A stretch of 7,150 nucleotides of DNA from JBJXHB01 sp046160725 (GTDB lineage Bacteria > Pseudomonadota > Gammaproteobacteria > Burkholderiales > Burkholderiaceae_C), in the NCBI GenBank assembly GCA_046160725.1, contig JBJXHB010000427.1, forward strand, positions 1 to 7,150. The letters run 5' to 3'. The position numbers and the translations under genes are program-made. Under the pieces are notes generated by a model that saw nothing but the letters and a program-made list of their open reading frames with translations, was not told where the DNA came from and ran no database searches. Positions within the stretch are counted from its first letter, which is position 1, and each line of letters starts with the position of its first letter. Below, piece after piece: positions 7,101 through 7,150 of the stretch.

Positions 7101-7150
7101 CGGCCAACACGGCGCAGGCCGCGCCTGCGGCGGCGGCGGCCAAGTGCGGG
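4150..7150 (-). CDS. Membrane-bound MASE1-PAS-PAS-GGDEF-EAL cyclic-di-GMP enzyme, probably missing its 5' end
   Basis: A bifunctional-type c-di-GMP protein: GGDEF domains make c-di-GMP from two GTP, EAL domains cleave it to pGpG. Counting from the TTG at 7143 (997 residues), 1-280 are very hydrophobic with about eight likely membrane spans; the WAPSGWMLAMLLRLGG...WPWLG pattern and TAEALGGLLVAIPPL resemble MASE1 sensors. A PAS_3-type domain (about 292-403, with VHPEDR) and a second PAS with PAC end (about 415-535, VVTDITEQREQR) follow. GGDEF is at 625-629 with D580, N588 and D597 also in place; the I-site RxxD reads GIQD (616-619). EAL is E753-L755, with N811, E844, D874/D875, K895, E931 and Q951 present, so phosphodiesterase activity is expected. 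The TTG has no visible ribosome-binding site, and the frame stays open to the window edge, so the true start is probably upstream. The stop is 92 bases before dnaG. The input signal is unknown. Confidence 0.95.
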   Translation of the reverse strand, partial: PHLAAAAAGAACAVLAGASALAVTPPVLIPWGWAPSGWMLAMLLRLGGGTWPWLGIGCALGWWWGGQPVHVALPLAAGQVATAWVAARGLQRHAFDVRMEQRRDLVLLLTTLLLGMPLLAAANSAGWMTLAGQVDATELLPTLAALATAEALGGLLVAIPPLAAGWGVHRPMGGTSLGAWRSGLAVAAAAAGGISILGLPPSALPLAAAGLLAAPLALTMLTLGLGLLCSSLCGVTWAAAALALHLSGAGPFDLILPGGGDGLLQAWLAIGALAALLPHAARARGQRESDRWRRGTALAGVGLADWHLPSGTGFTSARWQDLLEPMQRDAVVGLERWLRRVHPEDRPGLSDALSGTDTDAPQQTTQRRLRIFAREQWRWYDLKLDVAERAADGQPVRVVATVGDADMAQRMDDRERLSASLFQHLHEGMLIADAEMRVLDANPAYCRIVGLGRDAVVGQVPVFLRTASPDPQTRALQSALWAALRSRGTWVGDLADRRADGSACLLHTTISSVSDPDGALRYHVLVVTDITEQREQRIRLERQALFDELTRLPNRAQLSQQLAQAMSAADRDGHLLAVCCVDLDHFKAVNESLGHATGDRLLQEVARRLQSGLRTRGGIQDVAARLGGDEFVLLLRAATIDEARAAAERVLRILSLPFDMAASSGLKVSASMGATLYPLDSSDADTLLRHADHALFGAKQAGRNGVLFFDPEHVRRSEERVMAVGRVQEALDRGQLVPYYQPKVDMRRGTVVGVEALLRWIHPEDGVVLPSHFLPAVENTGLSVRIGDHMLARALDQLDQWQAQGLDLSVSVNVSARHLQEPDFAQRLGELLARHTRPLGHRLELEILETAALADIEHTASVLARCARLGVRCALDDFGTGYSTLTYLKRLPIQVLKIDRSFVLGMLDDPQDLAIVEGVVSLARTFDCVAVAEGVETPAQARSLLDMGCLLGQGNGIAVPMPAEALPDWMAGWRGLFALTAAPAAPLPPRLASGDPRVS

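Noticed and set aside
7129..7143. TTG at 7143 as the true start of the GGDEF-EAL gene, followed by a short GCC repeat
   Set aside because: Only seven bases precede it in the window, no ribosome-binding site is visible, and the frame is open to the edge. The short GCC run is ordinary for an alanine-rich stretch at this G+C.

Overview
The window is a GC-rich (roughly two-thirds G+C) piece of a bacterial chromosome in which all real genes lie on the minus strand. From right to left it holds the 3' part of a membrane-bound GGDEF-EAL cyclic-di-GMP protein, the complete DNA primase gene dnaG, and the first 635 codons of the major sigma factor gene rpoD, which runs off the left edge. The dnaG-rpoD pair is the core of the macromolecular-synthesis operon. 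The long Ala/Pro/Lys-rich head on RpoD together with the base composition suggests a betaproteobacterium of the order Burkholderiales, possibly in or near the Rubrivivax/Leptothrix group. That placement is inferred from style and not proven.

Layout. 7150-4150: a protein with a MASE1-like multi-spanning sensor, two PAS domains, a GGDEF domain with intact catalytic residues but a degenerate inhibitory site, and an EAL domain with the expected catalytic residues. Its true start probably lies beyond the window. 4149-4058: a 92-base gap with no clear terminator, promoter or Shine-Dalgarno site, but with a small inverted repeat just before dnaG. 4057-2192: dnaG, 621 aa, complete and ordinary, with zinc-finger, TOPRIM and helicase-binding parts. 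2191-1907: a 285-base spacer with a plausible sigma-70 promoter just after the dnaG stop and a long leader containing GC-rich hairpins. 1906-1: rpoD, cut in sigma region 2.

How they fit: DnaG makes primers for replication and RpoD directs housekeeping transcription. The two are classically co-transcribed, and here rpoD also seems to have its own promoter. In many relatives rpsU and a gatB/yqeY-like gene precede dnaG; here a c-di-GMP signalling gene does, in the same orientation, so read-through from it into dnaG is possible but not shown. I found no mobile element, CRISPR array, tRNA or rRNA. Nothing seen amounts to a wholly new system; the points most worth a second look are the c-di-GMP gene's position, its I-site loss, the RpoD N-terminal extension, and the unusual leaders of dnaG and rpoD.
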